From Steinernema hermaphroditum (Eukaryota > Nematoda > Chromadorea > Rhabditida > Steinernematidae): 64,000 nt of DNA. The stretch spans positions 15,934,001-15,998,000 of the forward strand of contig CM059622.1 of NCBI GenBank assembly GCA_030435675.1, written 5' to 3'. A program made the position numbers and the translations under genes. The notes below the pieces were generated by a model, which worked only from the letters and a program-made list of their open reading frames with translations, had not been told where the DNA came from and did no database searches. Shown here one piece after another: positions 1-15,963 of the stretch (within the stretch, counting starts at the first letter, position 1; every line of letters begins with the position of its first letter).

Positions 1-3000
1 AGGGTAGTGCTTAGTATCGAAAGGTTTTTTTCTAGAAAAGAGGTTGAAAGCCAGCCTTATTGCGATGGTTTGGCCACAGATGCCCATAGTTCCCCTCTCA
101 TCCATCGCCGCCAACGAAACTGCACTTAAACGAATTTTTAATTGCACAACAAAACTGTTTTGAGAAGGTCATAACGTCAACAGCTGAAAGTGCTGGAGCC
201 TTTGCCCCAAAATAGCACTTTGCCAGTGGGAAAGGGAGGCGACATCATGCCATAATGGAACTGAGAAATCTACATCTTGAATTTAGCTAAGCAGAGATAA
301 TAGTCTGCGAAGATCACGAGTACATTGAAGTCGCACCAGGACTTTTTGAATGAACTGGAATGGATGGCCATGTGGCGCAATGACGCTGTTTAAATATTAA
401 CTTCCGACATTCGATATGTGCATTACTGGCCGAGAAGACAGAGCGAGATTCTCTGAAAACAGCGATGGCCTTTGCAGAGATTTCTGAAAAACGAAAAAAG
501 GCAATCATATATGCATTCCATAAAAAAGAGCGTCTAATGGTTGTGAACGACAAAATTAGCTGTCGTTTCTCTGATGCTCATCTCTGGGAAGGGGTCGGGA
601 GTTGCACGCGGACCCGGAACATGGCGCTCCCCTATTCCACCACGCAAATGGCACAGTTCGTTTCCTCAACATACCCTGGTTGTGCATAACTTTCATTACA
701 TGGTGCGGATTTTCGGGTTAAAGCCAAAAATGTATCTAGCGCTACAAGGTTCATGAGCTCTGAATATGGATAGAACCAAAACTTGAAATAGATATCCATC
801 ATCACATATATTGGAGCCAGGATAAGAGGTTCAGAACTTCACAGCTTCGAATAGGGATAAAAACAAAACTTGAAGCGTACTTGAAAGGAAGCCCATTTAG
901 AAACCAACAATCACACACATTGGGGCCTGACATACAGGATAGGAGGTTTAAACCTACGTAAACAACTGGTACACACATCGTAGGAGTCCCAGTTTTAAAG
1001 CTATCATCGAGAATGACATGGGAAGTAAAATACAACCCAACAGAACTGCATTTAGACGTAAATCATAGGTGTCAAAGTGCATTCCAACTAAACGAGGCAA
1101 ATTGCAGGCTGTTGAGAGGCAGACAAAGCAATGAGCGATGACAGTAATTCTTCTTTTAAGCTCAATGGTGCAAGGGCAGTTTGACAGTAAATGTAAACTG
1201 GAAGAAATTGCGGGTTGTATTCGATTATGCACGCAAAGAAGGCTATTGTATTCACACTGTCAATAGGCATGAGATAGGACCTGTTTTTTAGTGTTTTTGT
1301 GAGAACCAAGATCTCAGTAACAGTTTCCTGCTAGCACGTGAAAGATGACGGTAATTCTAATCTTAAACTCGATAGCGCAAGGACAATTCGACAGTAGACG
1401 TCGTCTAGTACAAAACTGGAAGAAATTGTGGGTCCTATTCGATTATGCAACGCTAATAAGGCTATCCTGTTGACGCTATCAATAGGCACATGGGTATGCA
1501 CATGTTATAGTGCAGACATTGAGGTCTCTGCAAAAATGAATATTCTGTTATGTGGTTTATAGGCTATAATTGGCAAGGACACAATTTATGCGATTAGACT
1601 TGATGTTGCTCCATTTCGGAAGCATGATGTTATAGGAAACTTTCTCCCATCCGAGGAGATTTATCGTAGACAAAAAGGTCGATTTTCTCGTGGCAGGGAA
1701 GTAGTGGCAGGACCCATATGGCAATAACCCAAACTTTCTGGCCTCGTTTAGGCACTCTAGTACCCCTATACGCACACCATATTTTGAGGTTTTCTTGTTC
1801 TCGTGAAGGCCTACCATACTGTACAAATTTCATTTCAATCGGCGTGGGACACTTTGTGAGGGTGCCTTAACAGCTAATTGTCATTTGCCATATTTCAGGA
1901 GGTGCTTAAGGATATAAAGAAAAGCGAGACTTTCTTAAGGGGTGATAGAATCTAAAAAACATGTAAAAGCACGAGGCCACATAATTGGCTGACGCTCGCA
2001 AAATGAAAACACAGGAAGCTGTTCATGGACGAATAATGTTGTTTGCGTGGTGAAAAACTAACGAAGCAGACCAATTTAATGACAGCACCGAAAAAAGAAA
2101 CATTTTTGCGATTAAGAAACGTCTCAGCGAAGACAAACAATGAAGAAATGGAGACATTTAGGATAAACAGCAATGACGCTATAGTCACAAAATACAGAAA
2201 CATCATGACTTGCTAATTAGATAAAGGAACTTTCTAGTGAAATGTCTCTACGTGACGGACTGCAAAACCAAAAGCGTTACTGCACGTATCTGTGATGTAA
2301 CACGCACAACTGTTTCACGAAATTACCAAGGACACTCACAATTATGCAATGTTCTCTATTGCAATATTACACAGTACACATCGCGGCGACACAGTATCTT
2401 AAATCAAAGTGATAAATGCTATCTTAAGTTATTATATTCGGGAAAAATGGGATAAAACACGGGACAGTAGACCAGAAAAAGGGAAGTCGTTTCCGAGCGC
2501 ATCTAAAAGTAAAACCAATCGAAAAAAACGAGAGGGAGAAGCGAATAAGGACGTAAACCGCTTAATGATTTGAGTTTTTGCATAGTTGTTTTAGTTGTGC
2601 TTGCTTTGGCTTCTTAGGAGTGACGGATCCTTGACCAGACGGTAGAAATAACTCATTTCTGAGAGCTCCGATCCGATTGCCTCGGACATAAATGAAAAAC
2701 CCCAAATTTCCCTCAAATGCTAACCTGTTAATTCCAAAGTCTCAGTTCAATTTATGGCTTCCGGTCCTTCTGACAAATCACTACATTTTACTACCGCATA
2801 GTTTTATCTGTTCAACGACAAATGGTCGTCGTTTGCATGACGATTAAGGTGCGCACTTCAAGTTCATCGAATTCTCACAGGTCGAACCGTACAGAACTGG
2901 CTGGTATTCAAGTGTCCTGCACTCAAATGTCTCAGCAACCAAATCTACTGGAATATCAAATGCTCCATTATGTATTTCAGTTCTGTCCCTCTTCGCTTGA

Positions 3001-6000
3001 ATAATCGCATGATAGATTAGAGGAAAAGAATAATTATTTCGCCTCCATATTCCCAACTAATCCATCGAAAAGGTAAAGAAAAATCTGTTTACTTCGCAAT
3101 TAAACAGAATCCGGTTCCTACGCCTACGTGAATGTGGTCACAGCAAAAGATAGACGTCAATCTTTTTGATTTTTATGCCAAAAAACTAGTCGATTCTTGC
3201 TGTTGTGATCGTTAGAATCAAAATCGGATGACCTTCGTGGTTATACCACACCTGCGCCATTTTATTATTCAGATGTCAGTTGATTTTCTGATGTCATAAA
3301 AGGTGCATTATACACTCTATCCGCGTAGACATAAGACATGACTTAGCTTCAATCATAATGGTTAAATATCAATTGATCCTGACCATTTGCACTCTCGGCT
3401 TCTTGTAATTCGGTCATTAATTTGTGTTTACTATTCAAACGACTACGGTTATTACCAGGTTCCTACAACATGGCGATGTTAACACGAACTTTCGGACATA
3501 ATCGAGTCGTTACGTAGAGTCCGTGTGGTTCATGAGAAAGTGAGGTGATGTGTGTTGGCATTTCTGGGAGACTCAGAGTTTTATAACACGTTGCCTAAGC
3601 TGTCGGGTTCCGGTTTTCGGGTCGGGTTTTTTCGGTTATTCGGTTAGGTTTTGGGCTCCGGTTTCGGTTCCTCGGGTTCGGATACCCGAAAGTTCGGACA
3701 ACTGTGCACGTTACACGCTTGTTTTGAAACTTTGGACACTTGAAGGTAGGACGGCGAAAGGGAAATTTTGTTTCTCAGATGTTCAAAACGATTGTAGGTA
3801 CAAAGAATAAGTCGTTAATCTGTTATTGCATCTGCGCGCGGTTTGAAAACAAGAGCCGCTAATTGGTTCTTTCATATTTGAGTGTGTGTGAACAGATTTC
3901 TATGAGATATGTACAGGAAAACTTGAGGATAAAATCGTGTACTCTGAATACTGATGGTATAGAATGCAAATTTTCGGATTTTAAGTGTCCTGAAGTGTCT
4001 GGGTTGGTCAATTTGGACGCACGTTGATAGTCAAATCTGTGTAGATTGTCTCCGACGTTCTGATCCTTTAGGCGTAACCCTGCGGGCGCCAAGAATAATG
4101 TATGTTCATGGTGATGGGGAGTGTCAGCGGCTCATTCTAAAGTTGACTCCAGACCAGTAAACGTACCAAAGATCTTACGGCTTTTGGGGAGGATGGCCAG
4201 GCTGTCTCAAAGGCATAGGCTAACCCTGTGGATAATTGCTGGGTTATCGGTCTTATTAGTAATCGGTCGGCGTCGGTTCAACGATGGCCTCAGTCCTCAA
4301 CAGCCCTCTTTTGATCTGTTGTTCGACCTCTAGTATAGATAATAAGAGATTTCTTTGCCGAGGAATGTTTACATTTTACTTCATTTTAGGCGATTTAACT
4401 AGAGCCACGATCAAAAGTGTGAATAAGGAAGGTCGTATGTAGTTTTTGCCTTCGCCATAGTTTGTTGCCGTTTTCCCAATGAACGACTGCAAAAGAATGA
4501 AGTGCATGTCCTTAGTTCTTGTTCTACGTATGCATATTCACTCATTTCGTGTGCCTGGAATTTGTAGCGGTCGACGATCTGTCACCTATCGCAGCAATAA
4601 CAACAATGACACCGCCTTTTATTGCACCTGGTGGTCGTTTCAAAACAATAGCCATATTAGTGTTATTTAAACCATTAACCGACTGTTGGAAACGTTTACT
4701 TTGGTCATTTACAGTTCATTTTCTTCCAAAGGGTGTTTAGTTGACACTTATTGGTTCCTTGGTGCTATAAGCTATGCGTTACTAGTCCTATACGGGTTGG
4801 AAAATTCGAGGTGCCAGAATCCGATGACCTCAAAATCTTGAAATTTTGAACAATCGTGAACCCGAAAACCAATAAAATCTATCCCAACAACACTCGAAAA
4901 CGAACAAGAGTACTTAACTCTGATAAACAACACTTTTAAGGGAAGTTTGCGAAATTTCTGCATCTAAGGTCATGGAATATTCCCTCACTAACTGCATTCG
5001 ATTCTGCATAGTTTGTGGCCGTTCTCATTCAAACTTAAAATGGGAAACGGAACTGATTGCGTCACCTGCTTTGCAGCTTTCAGACGGTAAGCAGACTATA
5101 AGTGCCTTAAGTTTTGCAGATTTGTTACTTAGCAGTTGACTAAAATACATTCACCAACCAAAACAGCGTGTGTTGAGGCCGAACAGTGAACGCTTATTTT
5201 TCGGTGCCCAGAATTGCCCACGTTTTACGTGTAGCAGTTCTCACGAACTCGCCGTGCATAATTTTACTTTTCTAGCTTCGAGCTATGGCTACGTTAACCA
5301 TAATTCCAACCTCGTCCACTGACATGTAGTCTTCTTTGCCAGATCACATGATTTCTTACAAAAGAATCTTCTTAACCGAACTTCCGAAAAAAACCTTCCA
5401 TCCACCTCAGTTTGACCTGAAAGCCTAAGTGGTACAGACGGAGATCCTCTTGTCCACTAGCCTGTAGACCGGGGTTCGACTACTCCCGCTGCCATTATTT
5501 ATTCTTGTTTCTTCTTTTTTCTTTTCAGGGCTCTATTTGTCTTCACTGTGACTTCTAGTTGAATTCAAGTCAAGAATACAAGCCAACAACCCCAACACAA
5601 CTAGCGAATCTCCACTTGAAATTCTTTTAGCGAAAATTTGTATCCATAAAGCCAATGTTACGTGTCAAAGCTACAAAGAAGGACAAGGAATGACTGAGGG
5701 AAGAGTCGGTCCTTGATCTAAAGATTGGATAAGTGAACTAGCGGTTCGACCGCATTCGTACATTGGCTTATACTCAGGTAGCTTTCGTAGCTTTCGTACC
5801 CTCCTGAGATCATGTTCCCTATTCCGTGCCTGCGTCCCAATTTTCAGCTCGATCTGAAGCGGAATCTTCGGAAGGTTCTCTTATTAGTCATACTCCTATC
5901 ATGAACACAATCCGATTTTTGTCACCGTGACACAATTCTCATACGTACAAAAACACAGAGAAATAAATATAGGGATTTGTCCTTGCACTCGTGTTATCCA

Positions 6001-7514
6001 TTCGCTTGGCCATAACGAGATTTGGATCTGTTCCTGCACGACAACATGGTTGTGTTTGTCCCACTGGTGCGTCTCCAATCTCATTATGGCCGCTGACACT
6101 CCCCTCATCTTGCGGGGACGCCGCACTCTCCTTCATTTCCTGAAAGCATGTTTCGTCAATTATGCGACTATAGAGACCCCACTGCATCAATCATGCGATT
6201 CGTTCGTGACGTGACTTCATTTTGAAAATGGTGTTAGGGGTGTTTAATACAACAGGTTAGGACTTCGCTGATATCTTGATGTGTACTTTGCTTCTTTTAG
6301 CCTCATGTTTCCAGGATGTAAATAGTGGTTTTTCTAGCAAAAAATAGAGAAGAATCAACTCCAGAATCTACTTCGTTGAGCTTTCTGCTTGGCAATGATG
6401 GAAAGAGTCGTGATACCAATCTATTGGGATGGAGTCATGACTTTCTTTTTTGAATAGGTGTTCACTAATAATTGCTTTCGCCCTGTTTTTCAACCAATCT
6501 TCAAGGGCTATGAGATAATGTACGGGTCAACCAAGGTGCTTCGGGCAGATCTGTTCCTCTGTTTGTGTCTCTGTTTGTCTATGTGAGATGGTCTCCGTAG
6601 ACGTCCCAAAAGATTATTATATTCGTGACTAGGGTACAGGCCGAACCGTTGTTCCTTGAACTACGGGTCATATTTTATCGTCTCATTGCTTCGAAGATGT
6701 ATGTACTTCTTATGCAGTTTCACGGCTTCAATTCTCCATCGGGACAAATGTTTAAAAGGAGAAATATTTCAATGAAAGAGTCATTCAGCTCGGGATTACA
6801 CTTAATCTGGGTTCCCTTTCAAACGCAATGTCCTAAGTACATTATCAGTGCACCACACAATTATGACAGTTCCTTCAAATGTGATTCCATTGATACCTCA
6901 ATACATCAATGGGGAAAAACTTCATATCTACCCCATGCAGCATATCAGCTGAGTGTAAGTGTGCTGTTGTATATATCTACCCCTGGCTGCGCGGCCATGG
7001 CCATAGACATCTGTTCGTATCGTAGAACACTGCAGGTGCAATTCACTCATAGCATTGTGGTTTCTAATTTTCTGATTTTAGCTTCAATTTCAGCGTTCGG
7101 ACACATTACCGCCTTTCGAAATTAGCATAGTGATTGGAACCGAAACTCAGCAGTGGCCGCGTTTCCTATTTGTTTGTTTGCTTAAGACCTATATTGAGAA
7201 GTGGCCTCGTGTGACTTGGACTATTATCGGAAACCGCAGCCTTCGCTGTTCCGATTTTTTCCGTTATTTTGCGCCAAAGTGCTTGTTTGCTTCTCTTCTT
7301 ATTCGTGACTTCCATTCACGGTGTTCTCTGCGCTTGATTCAGCCTAAGCTCAGTTGCTTCATCACCATTAGCAGATGAATAGCATGATCAAGCTCAAGAT
7401 AGCTAATGTGATATAGGTACAAAGCGTAATCACATTGACGCCTACCTATTCTTATTTTTGAAAGTCGAGTTTTAAATTGGTTTAATTCGCCTAGTACTTT
7501 GCATCAAAAATGTT
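1..7514. other. Gene-poor region with decayed repeats
   Basis: I see no gene here. Short open frames exist on both strands, but none has a plausible exon chain, signal peptide or family motif. The region holds diverged direct repeats. One pair lies at about 1129-1275 and 1344-1495, sharing the block around 'gaagaaattg' and 'attcgattatgca'. Another set of roughly 90-bp units lies at 755-950, each ending in a version of 'ggataagagg'. A tRNA-derived scrap with a B-box-like 'ggggttcgac' sits near 5470. About 5995-6095 has a weak inverted match around 'ggccataa'. Confidence 0.6.
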
Positions 7515-7585
7515 TGCATCGGCCGGGAATCGAACCCGGGCCGCCCGCGTGGCAGGCGAGCATTCTACCACTGAACCACCGATGC
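7515..7585 (-). tRNA. tRNA-Gly (GCC anticodon)
   Basis: The minus strand folds as a standard 71-nt tRNA. The acceptor stem is GCATCGG/CCGATGC with discriminator A. The D arm contains GGTTCAGTGG, the anticodon loop CTGCCAC reads GCC, and the T arm contains GGTTCGATTCC, a good internal B box. A T-run follows the 3' end on the minus strand, as expected for a Pol III terminator. The body is identical to the plus-strand gene at 59213-59283. It faces away from the second tRNA-Gly starting 94 bp to the right. Confidence 0.97.
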
Positions 7586-7678
7586 GCCGTGCAGGAAGCG
7601 CCTACTTTCTGATATCCCCTACATAGGATCTTCCGCGCCTTTTCGGACAAAAACAATGGAAATGGGTCAGCTCCCATC

Positions 7679-7750
7679 GCGTCTGTGGTGTAATGGTCAG
7701 CATGGTTGCCTTCCAAGCAATCGACAGGGGTTCGATTCCCCTCAGACGCA
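7679..7750 (+). tRNA. tRNA-Gly (TCC anticodon)
   Basis: A 72-nt cloverleaf. The acceptor stem is GCGTCTG/CAGACGC with discriminator A. The anticodon loop CTTCCAA reads TCC. The T arm is AGGGGTTCGATTCCCCT and contains the B box GGTTCGATTCC. It pairs with the neighbouring minus-strand tRNA-Gly(GCC) as a divergent Gly isoacceptor pair. Confidence 0.97.
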
Positions 7751-8058
7751 GAAGCTTTTTACGTGTTCATATATGTTTTTTTTTGTTACTGGACTACCAT
7801 CCAGAAATTGATATTTTTAAGTTCGATTGGACTTCCGCTTTTTTCACCAGCTGATCTCCCATATGGCTGCTCCGTTTTGTGTCTTTTTAATTTGGCCCAC
7901 GTGGCCGTGGCATTGTTTGCCCTCTTCTCGCTACCCGAAGCACTCTCGGCCGCCCCCGAAAGGGTATTTATTCAGCAAAGATATTGCTCATGCGCGTCAT
8001 TCTCGGATTACCACTGCGCTGCATATGTGATCTCCAATTTTCACCTTTCAGCCGCAAC

Positions 8059-10266
<2,208 letters not shown>

Positions 10267-10432
10267 AGAAAGTCGACTGGTTTTTATCATTTCATGTATA
10301 TCCATATGTATTTATAATAATAAGGAATGTACAGACCTGCGGATCGTCGGTGACCGGTGACTTGGTGACCGACTGTGTCGCGACAAACGAGTCTACGACC
10401 TTCTTGCGACTTTTTTTCCGTTGATTATTTTA

Positions 10433-10902
10433 TTAATTGCAAAGCATTACAATGCAAAGAAGTCCAGAAAAACAGTCCTTACTCTCCAAACTGTATTCCT
10501 TCCCACCAATGAGTTCCGTCATCTTTCCCGAGTCCTTTCCAGTGATCCGCTCTCCATTGCTCAACGTCGTGGTCCAAGGGCACAAGTGTCTGCCGAAGAC
10601 GACTGTTATCGGTTTCAAACCTAAACCAATTGAAACATGGACATGTAGAAGAAAATGGCCCATACCATCAGCCGTACACATAGCATCGCACAGTGGTATC
10701 CGTTCCGTCCACAATGGACAGTTGATGTCGGAAAGGACCAACATGGGTGATTGTGGTTTGCCTTCAGCAGCGAAGTTGATGAGATTTCCACGGAGTTCCT
10801 AGAGGTGATTGATGGATCTGGGTGGGAGGCCTCTGTTACCGGATGAATCGAGTAGGCAACAGATCCGAGCAGTAGGGCAAAGCCGAGAACGATGCAGCCC
10901 AT
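10433..10902 (-). CDS. Small secreted cysteine-containing protein
   Basis: Three exons at 10902-10840, 10798-10666 and 10620-10433 give 127 residues; the two introns are 41 and 45 nt and all phases close. The start MGCIVLGFALLLGSVAYS is a clear signal peptide. The mature part has about seven cysteines, including CPLWTERIPLCDAMC, HLCPW and a C-terminal KDCFSGLLCIVMLC. I do not recognise the family. It lies between two convergent receptor genes on the minus strand and is probably an extracellular protein. The exon chain is the only arrangement I found that keeps one reading frame. The alternative is an unspliced 93-residue frame from the same ATG, which loses the cysteine spacing. Confidence 0.65.
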
Positions 10903-11628
10903 CTTGAACGGTGAACGAGTGCTTATGTCCGCAGTATTTGCGGTTTTATGTGATGCATTGAGCTCATCAAAATTCAGTTTCCATGTATTGGATTTTATGT
11001 GTTCCCCTGTTCTAATGGGATTTGGAGAAAAACACCTGCACCTTCTACATAGGCGTATTTCCATAATAGCGTTCCCGCCACAGGCTGTACGGATCGGAGC
11101 CGTTGACGACAGCCGCCTGCAAGAGACTTGCAACCGCACAACGGAAGATGCAGAGGCAAATGGCTGGCGTCCGTCTAGTAGATAAAAAATCGAACGTCTG
11201 GCAGGGCCAGTTTAAAATACTAAAAGAGAGCTAACTATAGTGGAGATCTGCCAGTATTCCTGGTGATTGAATAAGGAGGTAAGTTAGTCCCCGTTGACCT
11301 ATGACGGCCACCTTCAGGATGCGCAGAATCAAGAATTCAATGATCGCTTCGACCACCGAATTCGTTCCGGAGACACCTTCAGGTTTATATGACCGCGAAG
11401 GGCTACTGTCGTGGCTTCATTTAAAGGGTAAATTTGTTAGATTTCGAGAAAATCAACGCGTGATAGAACGGCTTTTTCATGTTGCAGAACTTGTGAGCCA
11501 TCCTTTAGGTATTTGAATGGAATTAGGATCATGATCTTATGATTCATGTGGATCAGTATCAGGCTTCATATGGAAAATTTGCTGAATATGGGCACGACTA
11601 CACATCGACAAATGAAACACATAATGCA
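10903..11628. other. Intergenic, no gene seen
   Basis: About 0.7 kb between the small secreted protein gene and the downstream end of the second receptor. I see no exon chain or RNA gene. It should contain the promoter of the small secreted gene and the 3' UTR of the receptor, both read on the minus strand. Confidence 0.5.
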
Positions 11629-13096
11629 TCAGTAGCGAGTTCGGTTCTTGTTGTCGTGGAAGAGATCTTTCAAGATGTCAAAATGAGTCTTTGTTTCGTC
11701 CTGTGCCAGGGAGTCCACACGGCTCTGTGCTTGTCGTGTGACTGTCTTTCTAGAAATAAGGTCTTGTATTCCTGTCATAATTTGCACACTAACCTCTTTT
11801 GACTAGCCTGAATGAACCAGATCACGGGAAGCGCCACATGGTAGATCGGCGAAATGTTAGTGAAGAGAAGCCACGACTCGTTGTCGTTGTCCATGTCATG
11901 TGTGTTGCCGAGCTCGTAGCTCAGAATGAACGTTAGACCATAGATGAGCACTTGCACGAAGGCCATTGGAAGGAGTACGGTAACGGAGGCCAGATTCTCC
12001 TCCACCTGGTACTTCATGGCTAGGGGAGCGCTGACACGACGCGCTCTTCTTCGTAGCCGTAGATTTATGCCCAGAATGACGAGGAAGATGATGAAGATGG
12101 TGATCTCGAGAAGGGCCAAAACGAGCGTGTTGAGGCGACTGTCGCCGGACACTTCGGAGGGTACGGTAATCATCGAGTAGAGGTTATGGTCGACGTGTTT
12201 GGATTGTACTTTCGAGAAGAATCGGACCACCCACCAGATGGATACAATGCTCTGGAACTGATCCGTTTTTGGTTGGAATTAGAGAAGCAAATTGAGCCGG
12301 AGCCTCTGAGTGTGGGTAGAGCCGGCTCGGCCGGTTGTCTCCGATCCAGGCAGGACCTTTACTAGGGAAAATCCCGACCGTTCGCGAGGACTGGTACAAA
12401 GGCCGCAGACGACGAGAGACAACGGGCAAGGGGCGGGGGGGCACCCGTTTTTCTCTCGTCGTCTGTTACCGCTACCCGCGAACGGTCGGAATTTTCCCTA
12501 GCGCATACTGCTGGTCCTCCAAATCAATCCATATCGGCATCTCTGGGTCAAGTCGGACTCATGCTTGAAGTACCGTATCCATTACCTCTGCCAAATTTAC
12601 TTACCGAAGCCACAATCAGCGAAATGCTGACGAATCTGTAGTTCTTCTGCTCGTACGACTTGGCCCAAACAGTCGCCACAGTCCTCTCGATTCCGAGCGC
12701 CACCAATGTCAAACTGTCCATGTTCTGCGACAGAATAATCGGTATGTTGATGTAGATCGCATAACTATGTGACAGCAGCGAAACATCACACTGGCTGCTT
12801 GAGGTCAAGACAGTGAAGCGTAGAAAGTCGAAGGCTCCGGTGATGCTTTGAGCCAGGGCGTTAACCATGACTGCCAGGAAGTGAACCATGATGATGGCCC
12901 TCGCGTTGAAATGGAGCACTTTGCGGAGCTCCGTTTCTCTCATGAAGAGAGTGATGCATAGGACGAGGCCTACGGTAGAGAGGAGAACTTTGAGCACCAG
13001 ATCTCCGAGGATAAACGGATTCGTGGATAGGGAAGTGGCATGATGACACTCCATTTCGAAGCCATGGGAAGGGTCGAAGGGATGGCTATGTGCCAT
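11629..13096 (-). CDS. Sra/Srab-type chemoreceptor GPCR, paralogue
   Basis: Second seven-pass receptor, 356 residues from three exons: 13096-12605, 12251-11794 and 11749-11629. Seen: VLHFNARAIIMVHF after TM1, IERTVATVWAKSYEQKN at the end of TM3, YQVEEN where the other copy has YQIKEN, and a tail HFDILKDLFHDN. A TTTTAG acceptor lies 6 nt before the ATG. It is convergent with the receptor at 8059-10266. Both surviving introns sit at the same protein positions and phases as introns of that gene (after LIVAS / LTLLA, and the last phase-2 intron), so either four introns were lost here or gained there. Intron 1 carries a foldback repeat. Ligand unknown. Confidence 0.87.
12362..12501. repeat. Foldback element in receptor intron 1
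   Basis: Inverted arms, CTAGGGAAAATCCCGACCG at the left and its near-complement at the right end, with a second nested stem around CAGACGACGAGAGA. I find no convincing target duplication. It resembles a MITE remnant and fills about 40 percent of the 353-nt intron. Confidence 0.65.
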
Positions 13097-15758
13097 GGCG
13101 CTCTAAAACAGAGAAGGAACTGATTTATGAAGGTTCCACCGCGACACAAGCTCGATAAAAATCGACCTAACGGCTCTATAAGTAGTGAAGTCACAGACTG
13201 GTAAAGGCGCAGCTGGACGGAAACTAAACTCAGGACATTCATTTTCACCTGCTGTTCACAGATAATTGAATTAAATGGGCGCCATTCAAATTACGGGCTT
13301 CCTGGAAAGTACTGAAGGCGAACTTCTCGAAGTCAAAAGTTGAATTATGTCGACTTAAGAAATCATGGACGCACTGCGGAATAGGAAAATCTCACGCGAC
13401 AGGCTCGGTGTTTTGAAAATAAGAAATATTCGATAAATAATTGGAGTCAAAGCAAAACAACTTATCGAATTTCATAGTGAAACTCAATCCCAGTATACTT
13501 TTGAAAATAGCTATCTAGGCGCGTGGAAAAGCATCATTTCCAAAAGGAAGGTGGTGGACTGGTAGCGCACGGTAAGAGTAAGTGGATGGCCTGGCCGATC
13601 GCTGAGGACACCAATGGTCAATCAAATCCACAGGTATGAATGGATACGTTTATATATGTGAATCATGATGGCACTTTTACTCCCATGTGATCCATTTTTC
13701 AACTGGGAATAACTACTCTATGTGCATGTTGTGTCGACTGATAGCCTTGTAAGTCTGCGGCCTGACCATATGCTACAAATTTAGATATTCCTTGTTGTTC
13801 TGGGAACTCAGTCGGTCATTAGAACAGCGCTGAACTGTCAATGCAAAAGAACGTCAAAAGCTCAAATGAGGCACCTGCTTTTAGGGTGTATTGTGAAATA
13901 TACGATCGTTCTGGAACGTGACTCTTTTGAAGTGTTCGAACGAGCCATCATAATTTCCTTCTATGTTACGGCCAAAACAACAGATAGTATATAAAAGGGG
14001 TTAAATAAGCCATAGCTAAATGGAGGAGGCGTCTGAACGTCTTCCACTGAAAACAAATGGCGCCTATGATAAACATACCCTAGGTTCACAGTACTTTGTG
14101 CCCGATCCAAATAGATTGATGCACTTTTGAGGTCAACCAGTGGACGGTAAGAGTGAGTGAATGACCCGGCCGATCGCTGAGGACAAAAATGAAAAGCAAA
14201 AGAGAAGGTCAGTCAAATCCAGAGGTTTGAATGGATATCTTTATATATTTGTATACGATGACACTTTTTCTGCGTACGATCCATTCTTCAGTTGGGAATA
14301 TGTGACAATGTGTGATAATGGCCATCGCAAACGGGAAAACGCTCGAAAATTTCACGAAAAATAGGCAGCTATGGAGCTTGGAGCAATTGCCTTTTAGAAT
14401 CGATGTACTCATTCAGACAAATGCGTCAGATTAGGTCTATCACACTTACTACATTTCAGTTAATAGTTCATAAGTACATTGGATTTTCTATTTCGAATCT
14501 TCCTCTTGAGCATAATGGCCTATGGCAGAGAATGTTCACTTCACGAACTCATTTAAATGATGACCCGAAAGCCCACCTTGCCCGAGAAAGGCCGCATGTG
14601 TCCAAGTTAATCCCTATAGCAAAGATCAAATAGCACTTTTCTTATATAGGTTTGTCCCTTTCTACTTAAAATGATATCAATGGAAAGCGTTTTACGTCGA
14701 ACGTTCGGCGAACAGGTCGAAAATTGGACCAAAAACAATCCTTGACTCTAAACTTTCTACGCTATTCGAATAGGAAGCTGACGCCCTGGAAGCACAGCAA
14801 TCTTGGCCAAGCCATTCGAAAGGTGCATAAACATAAGTGAAATATCAGTAAAGATTCACTGAAATAAGGCACTATTTTCAGTATAACAACCTACAAACGG
14901 TTATTAAGCGCCTTTCTCAGGGCCAGTGTACAATACTCCTCGCTTACTGATGGTCGCAGTAAAAACTCAATAACTGCATTATAAAGACGTTATGCGCTAT
15001 GCAGCGACTACGTATAAATAAATGTCGGCAGTGACATTTTTACTCAGCACCGCGAAAAACAATGACGTTTCGGGTCCCCTTTTTGCGTAATCAACTTAGC
15101 GAATTGTAAAGATCGATGCGATAAAATGTAATTTGTGACGAAAAATGATTTTCACTAAAGTACCTGTCTACACATCGTGAAGTCTATGCGGTTTGTAATG
15201 ACAGAAGTACATGAACAAGAATATCAGAAATATGGAGCGCATTCTACCTTGACAACAGGCACAATGATGGTCATTAGGTAGCCAAATCGGTAGAACACAT
15301 GTTACAAACAACGGTCACGTCACAGCAAAATGGGCACATTTTCAACCTCAGTACGATGATCTAAAATCACATCGGCGATCGGTTAAGTCGTCCATGCTCT
15401 CTTTGAGCCTTTGATACGAGAAACTCGAAGTCAAAAGTCGAAAACCTCAAGGTACCAAGTCAGAAACACGCTAACGTAATCATAAAGACCACTGAAATAA
15501 GAAGCTCACTTTCCAGCATACATGTATAAGTATTTAACTCAAGATCCTTTTGCGTAATCATTTAGCCACCTCAAGGAATACAGCTGCATTGTGACGACGA
15601 AAACACCCCTTCTTACGTGTTAAAAGTAATGAAAAATGCATAGCCAGTATTGTGAAACGGCAGAATTTTTGAAAGGCACTGTGAATGAAGTTAGTTGGAA
15701 AATCTGATGCACTGCCCCTAGAAAATGCCCTCTCTCTGTAGCAGAGTTGGGTGGGTAC

Positions 15759-15963
15759 TAGGGATGCACCGGAACGGAAACCGGAACGAACCGGAATCAG
15801 TCAGAAGGTCCGGGGTTCGAATCCACCCGCGAGCAAAACTTTTTTATTTTCGTATTTTCGTGCGGAAAAAGTACATAAAAAAGTTTTGCTCGCAGGCAGA
15901 TTCGAACCCCGGGCCTTCTGACTGATTCCGGTTCGTTCCGGTTTCCGTTCCGGTGCATCCCTA
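15759..15963. repeat. hAT-like MITE carrying tRNA-like arms
   Basis: A 205-bp nearly perfect foldback element with ends TAGGGATGCACCGGAACGG and the complement. It is flanked by a perfect 8-bp duplication, GTGGGTAC, at 15751-15758 and 15964-15971. Each arm contains GGGGTTCGAATC, close to a Pol III B box, followed by CGCGAGC or its counterpart and a T-run. It therefore looks as if a tRNA 3' half was captured inside the terminal repeats. No protein is encoded. Confidence 0.85.

Noticed and set aside
5420..5495. tRNA gene near GGGGTTCGAC
   Set aside because: No acceptor stem, and the D and anticodon arms do not fold.
6625..7125. 166-codon open frame on the plus strand
   Set aside because: Random-looking composition, no domain, no trans-splice site and no partner exons.
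15800..15930. tRNA gene
   Set aside because: Only the T-arm-like part exists, in both arms of a foldback MITE; no acceptor stem or anticodon arm closes.
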